A stretch of 64,000 nucleotides of DNA, taken from assembly GCF_002215495.1 (NCBI RefSeq), contig NZ_CP021378.1:268217-332216 (forward strand). Direction: 5' to 3'. Below are positions 46,790 through 55,957 of this stretch, in pieces. Every line of letters begins with the position of its first letter. Position 1 is the stretch's first letter. A program made the position numbers and the translations under genes. The notes beneath the pieces are model-generated. The model had not been told where the DNA came from. It worked only from the letters and a program-made list of their open reading frames with translations, and did not search any database. The DNA is from Porphyrobacter sp. CACIAM 03H1 (GTDB taxonomy: Bacteria > Pseudomonadota > Alphaproteobacteria > Sphingomonadales > Sphingomonadaceae).

Positions 46790-48082
46790 CTAGAGCACCG
46801 TCGTAAGAAAGTGCAACGTCATGCCGACGAGCCCGCCCACCAGCGTGCCGTTGATGCGGATGAACTGGAGGTCGCGGCCCACCGCGCCCTCGACGCGGCC
46901 CGTTATGGTGGTGGCGTCCCAGCGCTTCACCGTCTCCGACACCAGCCGCACGATCTGGTCGCCATAGCGGGTCGCGACGCCCACCATCGTGCGGCGGGCG
47001 AAGCGGTTGATCTGGTGCTGGAGTCGCGCGTCCTGCTGGAGCGCCTGGCCGAGCTCGGCGAGCATCGCGCGCATTTCCTCGCCCATCCCGCTTTCGGGAT
47101 CGCGGGCGCGGCGGATCAGCGACTGGCGAATACGCTCCCACACCCCGGTCCACCACACCGCGACGGCGGGATTGGCGATGAGATCGCGCTTCATGTCCTC
47201 GACCTTGGCGCGGGTCTCGGGGTCGTGCTGCAGGTCCTGCCCGAGCTTCGCCAGCCCTTCCTCGATCTTGGCGCGCAGGGGGTGATCGGGGTTCACCAGC
47301 ACCTCGGCGAGCAGCTTGTAGAGCCCGTCGAGCACGCTCGAGGAGATGGTCTTGTCGATCCCCGCCCAGCGCAGCACGCCCGACACCCGCTGGTGGATGA
47401 TCTCGCGCAGGGTCTCCTCGTTGTCCTCGATCGTCAGGCCGGCCCACCGCACGAAGCCGTCGATCAGCGGCTGGTGGCGCTTGTCGACCATCGCGCTCTC
47501 GATCATCCGGCCTGCGAGCGGGGCGATGTCGAGCTTGGCGAGCTGCCCCGCAAGGCCGCTCCTCACCTGATTGCCGAGCCGGTCGGGATCGAGCGATTCG
47601 AGCACTTCGGCGAGCAATTCCGCAGCGCCGCTGGTGATGCGCGAGCGTTCGTCCTGCCCGCCCCGTCCGGGTGAGCCCGCGAGGAACTCGCCTGCCGCCT
47701 TGGCGACATTCATCGCCGACATACGCCGCGCCACCACCGCCGGCGTGAGGAAGTTCTCGCGCAGGAAGGCCGCCATCGTGTCGGCGATGCGGTCCTTGTT
47801 CTCGGGGATGATCGCCGTGTGCGGGATCGGCAGGCCGAGCGGATGGCGGAACAGCGCGGTGACGGCGAACCAGTCCGCCAGACCGCCCACCATCGCCGCC
47901 TCGGCGAAGGCGTTGACATAGCCCCAGGCCGGGTGGCCGGTGACCGCGAGTCCGTGGGTGGCGACGAAGATCACCGCCATCGCGGCGAGCATGCCCGTCG
48001 CCGTCCAGCGCATCCGCTTCGCGCGGTCGACAGTGAGCGGCTGGGCGCCGAAGGTCAGGGGCCTCGAGAGACGCGTTGCCAT
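46790..48082 (-). CDS. DUF445 family membrane protein
   Basis: 430 residues. One or two N-terminal hydrophobic segments (GMLAAMAVIFVATHGLAV, AAMVGGLADWFAVTALF) are followed by a long helical domain and a last hydrophobic segment near the C-terminus. DUF445/YjiN-type proteins are widespread; the function is not established. Converges with the third TonB-C paralog, 6 bp apart. Confidence 0.9.
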   Translation of the reverse strand: MATRLSRPLTFGAQPLTVDRAKRMRWTATGMLAAMAVIFVATHGLAVTGHPAWGYVNAFAEAAMVGGLADWFAVTALFRHPLGLPIPHTAIIPENKDRIADTMAAFLRENFLTPAVVARRMSAMNVAKAAGEFLAGSPGRGGQDERSRITSGAAELLAEVLESLDPDRLGNQVRSGLAGQLAKLDIAPLAGRMIESAMVDKRHQPLIDGFVRWAGLTIEDNEETLREIIHQRVSGVLRWAGIDKTISSSVLDGLYKLLAEVLVNPDHPLRAKIEEGLAKLGQDLQHDPETRAKVEDMKRDLIANPAVAVWWTGVWERIRQSLIRRARDPESGMGEEMRAMLAELGQALQQDARLQHQINRFARRTMVGVATRYGDQIVRLVSETVKRWDATTITGRVEGAVGRDLQFIRINGTLVGGLVGMTLHFLTTVL

Positions 48083-48129
48083 GAGAGCGGCCTTAGCCCG
48101 CTTGGGGCCGGTCCGTCACCCCTTTCCCG

Positions 48130-51100
48130 TCACTCGGCCGGCTCGCCGCCCGCCGGGCGGTTGGCAAGGCCGGGGAAGGGCAACTCCGGCGTGCGTTCGA
48201 TGCCGCGGCTCTCGTCGCCCGGCTTGTAGGTCAGCAGGCGCGAGCGCAGCCACGGCCCGACGCGCTTCTCGAACCCGTCGGCAAGGCTGAAGCCCGCCGG
48301 CACGATCAGCAGCGTCAGCATGGTCGAGAGCACCAGACCGCCGATCACCACGATGCCCATCGGCTGGCGCCACGCCCCGTCGCCCGACAGCGACAGCGCC
48401 ACCGGCACCATCCCCGCCGTCATCGCCACGGTCGTCATCACGATCGGCTGGGCACGCTTGTGCCCGGCATCGAGGATCGCCTCGAGCTTGCCGACGCCCT
48501 TGTTCATCTCCTCGATCGCGAAGTCGATCAGCAGGATCGAGTTCTTGGACACGATCCCGAGCAGCAGCAGGATGCCGATATAGACCGGCATGGATTGCGG
48601 CTGGCCGAGCAGCCAGATCAGCAGGATCCCGCCCAGCGGCGCGAGCGCGAGCGAGGTCATGTTGACCAGCGGGCTCATCAGGCGCTTGTAGAGCAGCACC
48701 AGCACCGCGAAGACCAGCAGCACGCCCGCGATGATTGCGATGATGAGGTTGGTGATCAGCTCGGCCTGCCATTCCTCCTCGCCCACCACGTCGCGGATCA
48801 CGCCGAGCGGCAGGTCCTGGAGCACCGGCAGGGCATCGATCTGCGCCTGCGCCTCGCCCTTGAGCACGCCCGCGGCAAGGTCCGCCCCCACCAGCACGCG
48901 GCGGTTCTGGTTGTAACGCTGGATCGCGGTCGGGCCGGAACCGAAGGTGATGTCGGCGACGCGGCTGAGCGGCACCGAGCCACCGTTGGCGAGCGGCACG
49001 GGAAGGTTCTCGATCGTGCGGAAATCGGTGCGCGCCTCTTCCGACAGGCGCACCACGATCGGGATCTGGCGGTCAGACAGGGAGAAGCGCGCCGCGTTCT
49101 GCTCGATCTCGCCCAGCGTCGCGATGCGGATCGTCTGCGACAGGGCAGCGGTGGTGACGCCCAGTTCGGCGGCGATCTTGTCACGCGGGGTGATGATGAT
49201 CTCGGGTCGGTTGAGGTCGGCGCTGATGCGCGGGGCGACCAGCGACTTCAGGCCCTTCATCTCTTCGACCAGCCGCGCGGCGGTCTGGTCGAGCAGCACG
49301 GGATCGCTGCCCGCAAGCATCACCGTCATGTCGCGGCCCGAGCCGAACCCGCCGGACTGCGACTGGAAGCGCACCCGGGCATCGGGGAAGCGCGCCAGTT
49401 CGGGCGCCAGTTCGCGCTCGAATTCGATCGAGGTGCGCTGGCGGTCATCGCGCAGCTTGAGGAAGATAGACGAGGTGTCGCCCAGCCGGATGCGTTCGAG
49501 CAGGCGCTCGACCTCGGGCTCCTGGCGGAGGCGGTTGGCGACGGTGTTGACCACCCGCTTGGTCTCGGCGAGCGTGGTGCCGGGCACCATCTCGATCTCG
49601 ACCCGGCTGTTCTCGTCGTCGATGGTCGGCTGGAACTGGCCGGGGATCTGGCCGAACAGCACAATGGTGATCAGCAGCGAGAACCAGCCGATGCCGAGCA
49701 TCCACACGCGGTGATCGTAGAAGCGCGCGGTCATCCAGCGGGTCGCGCGGGCAAGGCCGCTGTCGCCGCGGGCGGGCGCCTCAATCGCTTTGAAGGCGAG
49801 GAGGGCGGCGAGGAAAGACAGCAGCGAGACGAGCAGGACGATCACCACCTCGAACACCTTGGCGACGATCGTGTTCACGACCGCGTTGGTATCGGCTTCG
49901 ACGGCGGCGGCGATCTCCTTGTGGACGCCCAGCCCGATAAGGCCCTTCCAGGCGCCGGTGACCGAACCGCTCGCCAGTTCGAACATCGTCAGCGCCGGGA
50001 CGATCAGCAGCGCAATCACCGTCAGCAGCAGCGCGGGCACATAGAGCGCCCGGCGGCGCGGCCCCGTCAGCCCGGCGCGGCGCACAGCCATCCGGCCGGT
50101 GTCGAGCGTCCAGGACAGCACGCGCATATAGGCGTCGATCGCCGGGCCCTCGCCATGTTCGGCATGGCCCTTCGACTTGAGAAAATAGGCCGCCATCAGC
50201 GGCGTGATCATGCGCGCGACGGCGAGCGACATGAGCACCGCGACAACCACAGTGATGCCGAAGTTCTGGAAGAACTGGCCCGACACGCCCGGCATCAGGC
50301 CCACGGGGAGGAACACCGCGACGATGCAGAAGCTGGTGGCGACCACGGGCAGACCGATCTCGTCGGCGGCATCGATCGAGGCCTGGTAGGCGGTCTTGCC
50401 CATCCGCATGTGCCTGACGATGTTCTCGATCTCCACGATGGCATCGTCGACCAGCACCCCCGCCACCAGCGCCAGCGCCAGCAGCGACAGGAAGTTCAGA
50501 TTGAAGCCCAGCAGGTCCATGAACCAGAAGGTCGGGATCGCGGACAGGGGGATGGCGACCGCGCTGATGAAGGTCGCGCGCCAGTCGCGCAGGAACAGGA
50601 ACACCACGACCACGGCCAGCACCGCGCCTTCCACCAGCGCCCACATCGAGGACTTGTACTGGCTGCGGGTGTAGGTCGTGCTGGTCGAGAACTTGATGAA
50701 CTTCACGCCCGGGTTCTCGGCCTCGATCTTGTCCATCTCCTCGAGCGCGGCGTCATAGACCGCGAGGTCCGATGCGCCGCGGGCGCGGTTCATCAGGAAG
50801 TTCACGACCTCCTTGCCGTTCACCTCACTGATCGAGGTGCGTTCGGAATAGCCGTCGCGCACCTTGGCGATGTCGGCGACGCGCACGGTGCGCCCCCCGC
50901 CGAGCTGGATCTGGGTCTGCGAAAGCTGGTAGGCGGTGTCCGAATTGCCCAGCACGCGCAGCGACTGGCGGGTGCCGCCGATCTCGGCGAGACCGCCGGC
51001 CGCATCGAGGTTCGACTGGCGCAGCGCCGCGTTGATCTGCGAGGCGGTGACGCCGAAGGACTGCATCTTGGCCGGATCGAGGATCACCTCGATCTGCCGG

Positions 51101-51651
51101 TCGACGCCGCCGATGCGCTGGACTTCGGCCATGCCGTCGATCTTGAGCAGCCGCTTGGCGACGGTATCGTCGACGAACCAGCTCAATTGCTCGAGCGTCA
51201 TGTCGTTGGCCTCGACCCCGACATAGCCGATCGGCTCGCCCACCACGTTGACCTTGCGCACCTGCGGCTCGAGGATGCCGTCGGGCAGGCTGCCGCGCAC
51301 CCCGTCGATCGCGGTCTCGACCTCGTTCACGGCCTCGATCAGGTCGGTGCCGATCTCGAACTCCACGAAGGTTTGCGAACTGCCCTCGCGCGCGGTCGAC
51401 TGGAGCGAGTTGACCCCGGCGATCGAGCGCAACGCGCTCTCGACGCGCTGGGTGATCTGGTTCTCGATCTCGGTCGGCGAGGCGCCGGGCTGCGCGATCT
51501 GCACGATCACAGCCGGGAAATCGACATCCGGGTTGTTGGTCACGTCCATCCGCATGAAGCTGACGATCCCGGCGATCAGCAGGCCGGTGAAGAACACCAG
51601 CGGGATCACCGGGTTGCGGATCGACCAGGCCGAGATGTCGCGGAGTGCCAT
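48130..51651 (-). CDS. RND efflux permease (AcrB/MexF-like) with a central insertion
   Basis: 1173 residues, about 130 more than typical. Twelve-helix RND fold with two periplasmic docking regions. The proton-relay motif is in VDDAIVEIENIVRHM. Between TM6 and TM7 (about residues 535-637) there is extra sequence with two strongly hydrophobic stretches (YVPALLLTVIALLIVPAL, VVIVLLVSLLSFLAALLA), unlike standard AcrB. Works with the adaptor encoded just upstream; substrates unknown. Confidence 0.95.
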   Translation of the reverse strand: MALRDISAWSIRNPVIPLVFFTGLLIAGIVSFMRMDVTNNPDVDFPAVIVQIAQPGASPTEIENQITQRVESALRSIAGVNSLQSTAREGSSQTFVEFEIGTDLIEAVNEVETAIDGVRGSLPDGILEPQVRKVNVVGEPIGYVGVEANDMTLEQLSWFVDDTVAKRLLKIDGMAEVQRIGGVDRQIEVILDPAKMQSFGVTASQINAALRQSNLDAAGGLAEIGGTRQSLRVLGNSDTAYQLSQTQIQLGGGRTVRVADIAKVRDGYSERTSISEVNGKEVVNFLMNRARGASDLAVYDAALEEMDKIEAENPGVKFIKFSTSTTYTRSQYKSSMWALVEGAVLAVVVVFLFLRDWRATFISAVAIPLSAIPTFWFMDLLGFNLNFLSLLALALVAGVLVDDAIVEIENIVRHMRMGKTAYQASIDAADEIGLPVVATSFCIVAVFLPVGLMPGVSGQFFQNFGITVVVAVLMSLAVARMITPLMAAYFLKSKGHAEHGEGPAIDAYMRVLSWTLDTGRMAVRRAGLTGPRRRALYVPALLLTVIALLIVPALTMFELASGSVTGAWKGLIGLGVHKEIAAAVEADTNAVVNTIVAKVFEVVIVLLVSLLSFLAALLAFKAIEAPARGDSGLARATRWMTARFYDHRVWMLGIGWFSLLITIVLFGQIPGQFQPTIDDENSRVEIEMVPGTTLAETKRVVNTVANRLRQEPEVERLLERIRLGDTSSIFLKLRDDRQRTSIEFERELAPELARFPDARVRFQSQSGGFGSGRDMTVMLAGSDPVLLDQTAARLVEEMKGLKSLVAPRISADLNRPEIIITPRDKIAAELGVTTAALSQTIRIATLGEIEQNAARFSLSDRQIPIVVRLSEEARTDFRTIENLPVPLANGGSVPLSRVADITFGSGPTAIQRYNQNRRVLVGADLAAGVLKGEAQAQIDALPVLQDLPLGVIRDVVGEEEWQAELITNLIIAIIAGVLLVFAVLVLLYKRLMSPLVNMTSLALAPLGGILLIWLLGQPQSMPVYIGILLLLGIVSKNSILLIDFAIEEMNKGVGKLEAILDAGHKRAQPIVMTTVAMTAGMVPVALSLSGDGAWRQPMGIVVIGGLVLSTMLTLLIVPAGFSLADGFEKRVGPWLRSRLLTYKPGDESRGIERTPELPFPGLANRPAGGEPAE

Positions 51652-51730
51652 GATGTTCCTGCCTGTTGTTCGCCGTTCTCGGCCGTCCCCGCACAGAGTT
51701 ACGCGGCGAACCGCGGCGGGGATGGATGCC

Positions 51731-52921
51731 TTATTTCTTCAGGGGCTGCGGATTGACGGATTCGCCGGGGTTGAGGAACCCGCCGGCGCGCAGCACCACG
51801 CGTTCGGTGCCGTTCAGCCCTTCGGTGATGGCGATGCCGTTGGCGGTGACGGCGCCGGTCTTGACCGGACGGCGCACGGCCTTGTTGTCCTCGCCCACGA
51901 CATAGACGAAGCTCCCCTTGTCGTCGGCCAGCACCGCGCTTTCGGGCAGCACGGTCGCGCTGAAGCTGCCGCTGTTGATGCGCGCGGTGGCAAAGCCGCC
52001 GGGGCGCAGTTCGGGGGCGAAGCTCAGCGCGATGCGCGCGGTGCCCTGCCGGGAGGTCTGGTCGATCACCGGCGCGATCTGCCACACCTGACCCGAGAAA
52101 CGCTGGTCCGACCCGGCCGGCGTGATCGTCGCCATGGTGCCGACCGAGAGCTTGGCGAGCTGTTCTTCCGAAAGCTGGGCCAGCATCTCCATCTCGCCGC
52201 CGCTGGCGATGGTGAACAGCGCGGGGGTGCCCGCACCGACGGTCTGGCCGGGCTCGACCGCGCGCGAGAGGACATAGCCGGTCGCCGGCGCGAGGATGTT
52301 GAGCCGCTGGTTGCGCGCGCGCTGCTCGGCGAGCTGCGCCTGCGCGACCTTGACCCGCGCGACGGCCGCATCGCGGGTCGCGGTCAGGCGGTCGACATCG
52401 GCCTTGGAGACGAAGCCGCGCGCCACCAGTTGCAGCGCACGGTCGAGATTGGCCTGGGCGAGATTGGCATCGGCCCGCGCGACCTCGATCTGCGCGGCCT
52501 GAGCCTCGGCCTGCTGGACCTGCACCGAGCGGTCGATCACCGCCAGCACCTGGCCCTGCTGCACCCAGTCGCCCGCATCGACGGTGACGCGCAGCACCTG
52601 CCCGCCTTCACCGACCACGCCGACCGGCATAGGACGGCGCGCGGCAAGCGTGCCGGGCGCTTCGATCTCGCCAGCCACGGTGGTGCGGCCGGGAGTGACC
52701 ACCGTCACCGAAGGGGCCTGCGAATTGTCGTCGTCCACCGCCACGGGCTCGCCGCCCGCCAGCGCGAACCACGCAGCGACTGCCAGCAGCAGGGCAAAGA
52801 GGCCAAGCCCGCCGACGATCAGCCAGCGCGGGATCGCCGGCGCGGCGAGCGTGCGCGCACCGACATATTCGGTCGCAACCCCGTCTGCGGCATCGGCCCT
52901 GATCGTCGTCTCGTAATTCAT
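51731..52921 (-). CDS. RND efflux periplasmic adaptor (membrane fusion protein)
   Basis: 396 residues. A membrane anchor at about residues 32-55 (LIVGGLGLFALLLAVAAWFA), a lipoyl/barrel-sandwich region (GDWVQQGQVLAVIDRSVQ), an alpha-hairpin, and a beta-barrel domain. First gene of the efflux operon, 79 bp before the permease. Start chosen at 52921 (MNYETTIRADAA). No outer-membrane TolC-like gene is adjacent. Confidence 0.95.
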   Translation of the reverse strand: MNYETTIRADAADGVATEYVGARTLAAPAIPRWLIVGGLGLFALLLAVAAWFALAGGEPVAVDDDNSQAPSVTVVTPGRTTVAGEIEAPGTLAARRPMPVGVVGEGGQVLRVTVDAGDWVQQGQVLAVIDRSVQVQQAEAQAAQIEVARADANLAQANLDRALQLVARGFVSKADVDRLTATRDAAVARVKVAQAQLAEQRARNQRLNILAPATGYVLSRAVEPGQTVGAGTPALFTIASGGEMEMLAQLSEEQLAKLSVGTMATITPAGSDQRFSGQVWQIAPVIDQTSRQGTARIALSFAPELRPGGFATARINSGSFSATVLPESAVLADDKGSFVYVVGEDNKAVRRPVKTGAVTANGIAITEGLNGTERVVLRAGGFLNPGESVNPQPLKK

Positions 52922-52973
52922 CGACTGCGTCCTCGCTCGGGCAAGGGTCACGCGGCGCGCGCCCTGCCCCCGA

Positions 52974-53004
52974 GTGTATTACTCGTATAAGTCACCAAGA
53001 GCAA
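52974..53004 (-). promoter_or_regulatory. Promoter with overlapping palindrome for the RND operon
   Basis: On the minus strand: TTGCTC (53004-52999), 17-bp spacer, TAATAC (52981-52976). The -10 overlaps a 22-bp imperfect palindrome GTGACTTA-N6-TAATACAC (52974-52995; 6 of 8 pairs), the usual place for a TetR-type repressor. No regulator gene lies beside it. Confidence 0.5.
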
Positions 53005-53116
53005 CGGCTGATAGAATAGCACGTGCTGCACCGCAATGCGTGCATCGACCGATGACTTTCAGCCTAGACGAAGGACAGGCGCGTCAGGTTCCCTGTGTGC
53101 CGGGTTCAGCCGCGAT

Positions 53117-53389
53117 TCAGCGCATCCGGCCGCGCTGAATTAGGTTGAGGATGCCGAGCAGGATCACCGCGCCCACCAGCGCGCCGAACACCCCCGACCA
53201 GTCCGGCGGCCAGGCGCCGATTCGCCCGCCACCGAGGATGAAGGACAAAAGCCCGTTGCCGATGAACGAACCGACGATCCCGACGACGATATTGGCGATG
53301 ATGCCCATCGAGGCATCGCGCTTCATCATCAGGCTGGCCAGCCAGCCGATGACGCCGCCCATCACGATGAACCAGATGAATCCCAGCAT
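53117..53389 (-). CDS. GlsB/YeaQ/YmgE-family small membrane protein
   Basis: 90 residues with three hydrophobic helices (FIWFIVMGGVIGWLASLMM, GIIANIVVGIVGSFIGNGLL, VFGALVGAVILLGILNLI). The family's transglycosylase-associated/stress-response label is historical; real function unclear. Start ATG at 53389 with GGAG upstream. Confidence 0.87.
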   Translation of the reverse strand: MLGFIWFIVMGGVIGWLASLMMKRDASMGIIANIVVGIVGSFIGNGLLSFILGGGRIGAWPPDWSGVFGALVGAVILLGILNLIQRGRMR

Positions 53390-53516
53390 TCCGGTCACTC
53401 CCCGTTCCGGCCGCGCCACCGAGGCGCGCCCCCGCGCAAGGAATGTGGCACGAATCGACAGCGGCCCGCAACGCCCCGGAAGGGCGGCGGGCCGAAGCAT
53501 GGACTGCTTGCAGGGA

Positions 53517-53816
53517 TCAGTACTTGAGCTGGCGCTCGTAGAGGTCGCGGTAGTGCTGGATCTTGGTGACGCGCAGCCCGTGCATGCCCGAACGGTCGAC
53601 CGCACGCTGCCACGAGGCAAATTCCTCGAGCGTCAGGCCATAGCGCGCTAGCGCCTCGTCGAGCGTCAGCAGCCCGCCGTTGACGGCGGCCACGACTTCG
53701 GCCTTGCGCCGCACCACCCAGCGCTTGGTGTCGGGAGAAGGCAGGTCGGCGAGGGTCAGCGGCTCTCCGAGTGGGCCGATGACATGTGCGGGGCGAATGT
53801 CCTGGTTCTCAATCAT
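53517..53816 (-). CDS. sciP: DUF1153 protein, SciP-like cell-cycle regulator
   Basis: 99 residues. The core GPLGEPLTLADLP, TKRWVVRRKAEVVAAV and LTLEEFASWQRAVDRSG matches Caulobacter SciP, a helix-turn-helix protein that binds CtrA and blocks transcription of CtrA targets. Its start overlaps the stop of the upstream small protein gene by 4 bp. A possible CtrA box lies upstream of that gene (54306-54320), consistent with CtrA-SciP feedback. Symbol assigned by similarity to Caulobacter. Confidence 0.88.
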   Translation of the reverse strand: MIENQDIRPAHVIGPLGEPLTLADLPSPDTKRWVVRRKAEVVAAVNGGLLTLDEALARYGLTLEEFASWQRAVDRSGMHGLRVTKIQHYRDLYERQLKY

Positions 53817-54262
53817 TTCGTGTCTCTCGCATCGCCGCGGGGCGCGTCGGAGGTAAGTCCTTTGGCGTGACCCGGGCGGTTCACATCGTTGCTAGCGATG
53901 TTGGCACCAGGTCCTTTCAATTGCCCTAAACTATCATGGTTAAGGCGAGGTTCGCTCTGGTCGAGAAGCGCGAAGTAGCTCGCAGCGGCATCGCCGAAGC
54001 TGGCCGCGACCGCCTCGATCGGGGCATGGGCCTCACTGCGCAGCAGCAGCCGCAGGTCGCGCGCGGCGTTAAGGCGAGCGGTGAGCTCGCTCCACTCGAG
54101 AGCGCGCATGGCATCGCCCGCGCGCCGCGCCGGACGGACGCCGAATCGCTCGTCTCTGCCGGATCCGGCAAGAGCGCGCAGACGCGCCCGCTCCTCGGCG
54201 GTAAGTCCGCCGACAGGGGCGCCGGAATGCCCATGGGGTGGCTTTGGTTTCTCGAACATCAT
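53813..54262 (-). CDS. Hypothetical protein in operon with sciP
   Basis: 149 residues, basic and partly disordered: MMFEKPKPPHGHSGAPVGGL, then a helical middle (LEWSELTARLNAARDLRLLL), and a polar tail. No known domain. Translationally coupled to sciP (ATGA overlap), so it may take part in cell-cycle control; this is guilt by association. ATG at 54259 is an alternative start. Confidence 0.65.
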   Translation of the reverse strand: MMFEKPKPPHGHSGAPVGGLTAEERARLRALAGSGRDERFGVRPARRAGDAMRALEWSELTARLNAARDLRLLLRSEAHAPIEAVAASFGDAAASYFALLDQSEPRLNHDSLGQLKGPGANIASNDVNRPGHAKGLTSDAPRGDARDTK

Positions 54263-54305
54263 CCAGCTTCTAAGCCGTGTGCGTCAAAATCCCGTAAAGC
54301 TGCCA

Positions 54306-54320
54306 TTTACTTCGGCTTAG
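54306..54320. promoter_or_regulatory. Possible CtrA binding site upstream of the sciP operon
   Basis: TTTA-N7-TTAG, two mismatches from the CtrA consensus TTAA-N7-TTAA, 44-58 bp upstream of the first gene. Weak on its own; noted because SciP and CtrA regulate each other's targets in Caulobacter. Confidence 0.3.
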
Positions 54321-54405
54321 GATTAGTGCGGGCGGATCCGGCAAGAGCAAGAGGGTGAGGCGCACTGGCGAAACGGGCCCGCCCTCGCTATATGCGGCGG
54401 CACTC

Positions 54406-55578
54406 ATGGATACCCCAGCCCCTCCCGAAACCGGCTCGATGGCCGCGGCTAAGGCCGCCGCCCTTTTTGATCTGCCCCGCCCCGCCGCCGATTGCCGAAT
54501 CGTCGTCGCGATGAGCGGCGGGGTCGATTCATCGGTGGTCGCGGCGCTGGCCCACGCGAGCGGCGCGGAGGTGATCGGCATCACCCTCCAGCTCTACGAT
54601 TACGGCGCGGCGACAGGCCGCAAGGGCGCCTGCTGCGCGGGCGACGACATTCGCGACGCGCGCGCCGTGGCCGACCGGCTCGGGATCGCGCATTACGTCT
54701 TCGATCACGAAAGCGCCTTTCGCGCGAAAGTGGTCGAACAGTTCGCAGACGATTATCTCGCCGGGCGCACCCCGGTCCCCTGCATCCGCTGCAACATGGG
54801 GCCCAAGTTCACCGACCTGTTTCGCATGGCGCGCGAGCTTGGGGCAGATTGCCTTGCGACCGGGCATTATGTGCGCCGGGTGCGGGGCGCGGGTGGCGGC
54901 CTAGAGCTGCACCGGGCCCACGATCCGGCGCGCGACCAGTCCTATTTCCTCTACGGCACCACCGAGGCGCAACTCGAATACCTGCGCTTCCCTCTTGGAG
55001 GCATGCCCAAGACGGAGGTGCGCGCGCTCGCCGAGGCGGCGGGGTTGCGCAATGCGGCCAAGCCGGATTCGCAGGACATCTGCTTCGTGCCCGATGGCGA
55101 TTACGCGAAGATCGTCACCAAGGTCCGCCCCGAGGGCGCGGCTCCCGGCGCGATCGTCCATGCCGCCACCGGCGAGAAGCTTGGCGATCACAAGGGTATC
55201 GTCCATTTCACCGTCGGCCAGAGGAAGGGTCTCGAGATCGGCGGACAGCCCGAGCCGCTCTATGTGATCGGCCTCGACGCCGCGTCGCGCGAGGTGCGGG
55301 TCGGGCCCAAGCGCATGCTCGCCGTAACCGCCGCACACCTCACCGAGACCAACCGCATCGGCCCCCTGCCCGATGCCCTGCTGACCGCGAAGGTCCGCAG
55401 CCTTGCCAGGCCCGTGCCGGTGACGCTCGAAGGACAGCTGGGTGACGGCGGGGCGGTGAGGATCCGCTTCGCCGAACCCGAGTTCGGCGTCGCCCCAGGA
55501 CAGGCGGCGGTGATCTACGCCGGCGAGCGCGTGGTCGGCGGCGGCTGGATCGACACGACCGAGAAGGTCGAAACCTAG
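54406..55578 (+). CDS. mnmA: tRNA-specific 2-thiouridylase
   Basis: 390 residues. Adds sulfur to U34 of Lys, Glu and Gln tRNAs. The PP-loop is [13 protein letters not shown]; the catalytic Cys pair includes [11 protein letters not shown] and the later Cys in [14 protein letters not shown]. Start at 54406 ([12 protein letters not shown]); the sequence upstream is not conserved. About 140 bp separate it from the divergent small gene of the sciP operon. Confidence 0.97.
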   Translation: MDTPAPPETGSMAAAKAAALFDLPRPAADCRIVVAMSGGVDSSVVAALAHASGAEVIGITLQLYDYGAATGRKGACCAGDDIRDARAVADRLGIAHYVFDHESAFRAKVVEQFADDYLAGRTPVPCIRCNMGPKFTDLFRMARELGADCLATGHYVRRVRGAGGGLELHRAHDPARDQSYFLYGTTEAQLEYLRFPLGGMPKTEVRALAEAAGLRNAAKPDSQDICFVPDGDYAKIVTKVRPEGAAPGAIVHAATGEKLGDHKGIVHFTVGQRKGLEIGGQPEPLYVIGLDAASREVRVGPKRMLAVTAAHLTETNRIGPLPDALLTAKVRSLARPVPVTLEGQLGDGGAVRIRFAEPEFGVAPGQAAVIYAGERVVGGGWIDTTEKVET

Positions 55579-55922
55579 CTCTCGTAGGGCTCCAGCACGC
55601 AGCCATAGCCCTTGCGGTATGTCGCGGTCGCCTGCGCCACCAGCGGGAAACGCGCGGTGACGCTCCTCGCCTCCACGTCCTCGACCAGAGTGACGGCCTC
55701 CATGCCCGGCAACTTGTCCTTGGCGCAATCCTCAAGACTGCGCCCGGCGACGAAGCGGCACGAACAGGCGACCCGGGCCGAATAGGCCGAGGCGATGCTG
55801 CCGTAGCCGTTGATGGGTTCGCGGAAGGCCCAGGCCGTCCCGGCAATCGCCAGCGCGAGGATCGCGAGCAGCCACAGGCCCCAGCGCGGACGGGAGGACG
55901 AGCCTGCGGGTGATTTCGCCAT
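55575..55922 (-). CDS. Small membrane-anchored Cys-containing protein
   Basis: 115 residues. One N-terminal hydrophobic helix ([20 protein letters not shown]) then a periplasmic domain with CSC, a later Cys ([11 protein letters not shown]) and YGC near the C-terminus ([10 protein letters not shown]). Divergent from a serine hydrolase gene that starts 36 bp away; the two may be a conserved pair, as similar sequences often neighbour beta-lactamase-like genes. No catalytic role can be assigned. Confidence 0.7.
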   Translation of the reverse strand: MAKSPAGSSSRPRWGLWLLAILALAIAGTAWAFREPINGYGSIASAYSARVACSCRFVAGRSLEDCAKDKLPGMEAVTLVEDVEARSVTARFPLVAQATATYRKGYGCVLEPYES

Positions 55923-55957
55923 TGCCAAGCCTTGTTGCTTCGGGAAATGAGGGCGCG

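Noticed and set aside
48460..51756. 1098-residue plus-strand frame opposite the RND permease
   Set aside because: Antisense shadow, rich in His/Asp/Gln, no recognisable domain.
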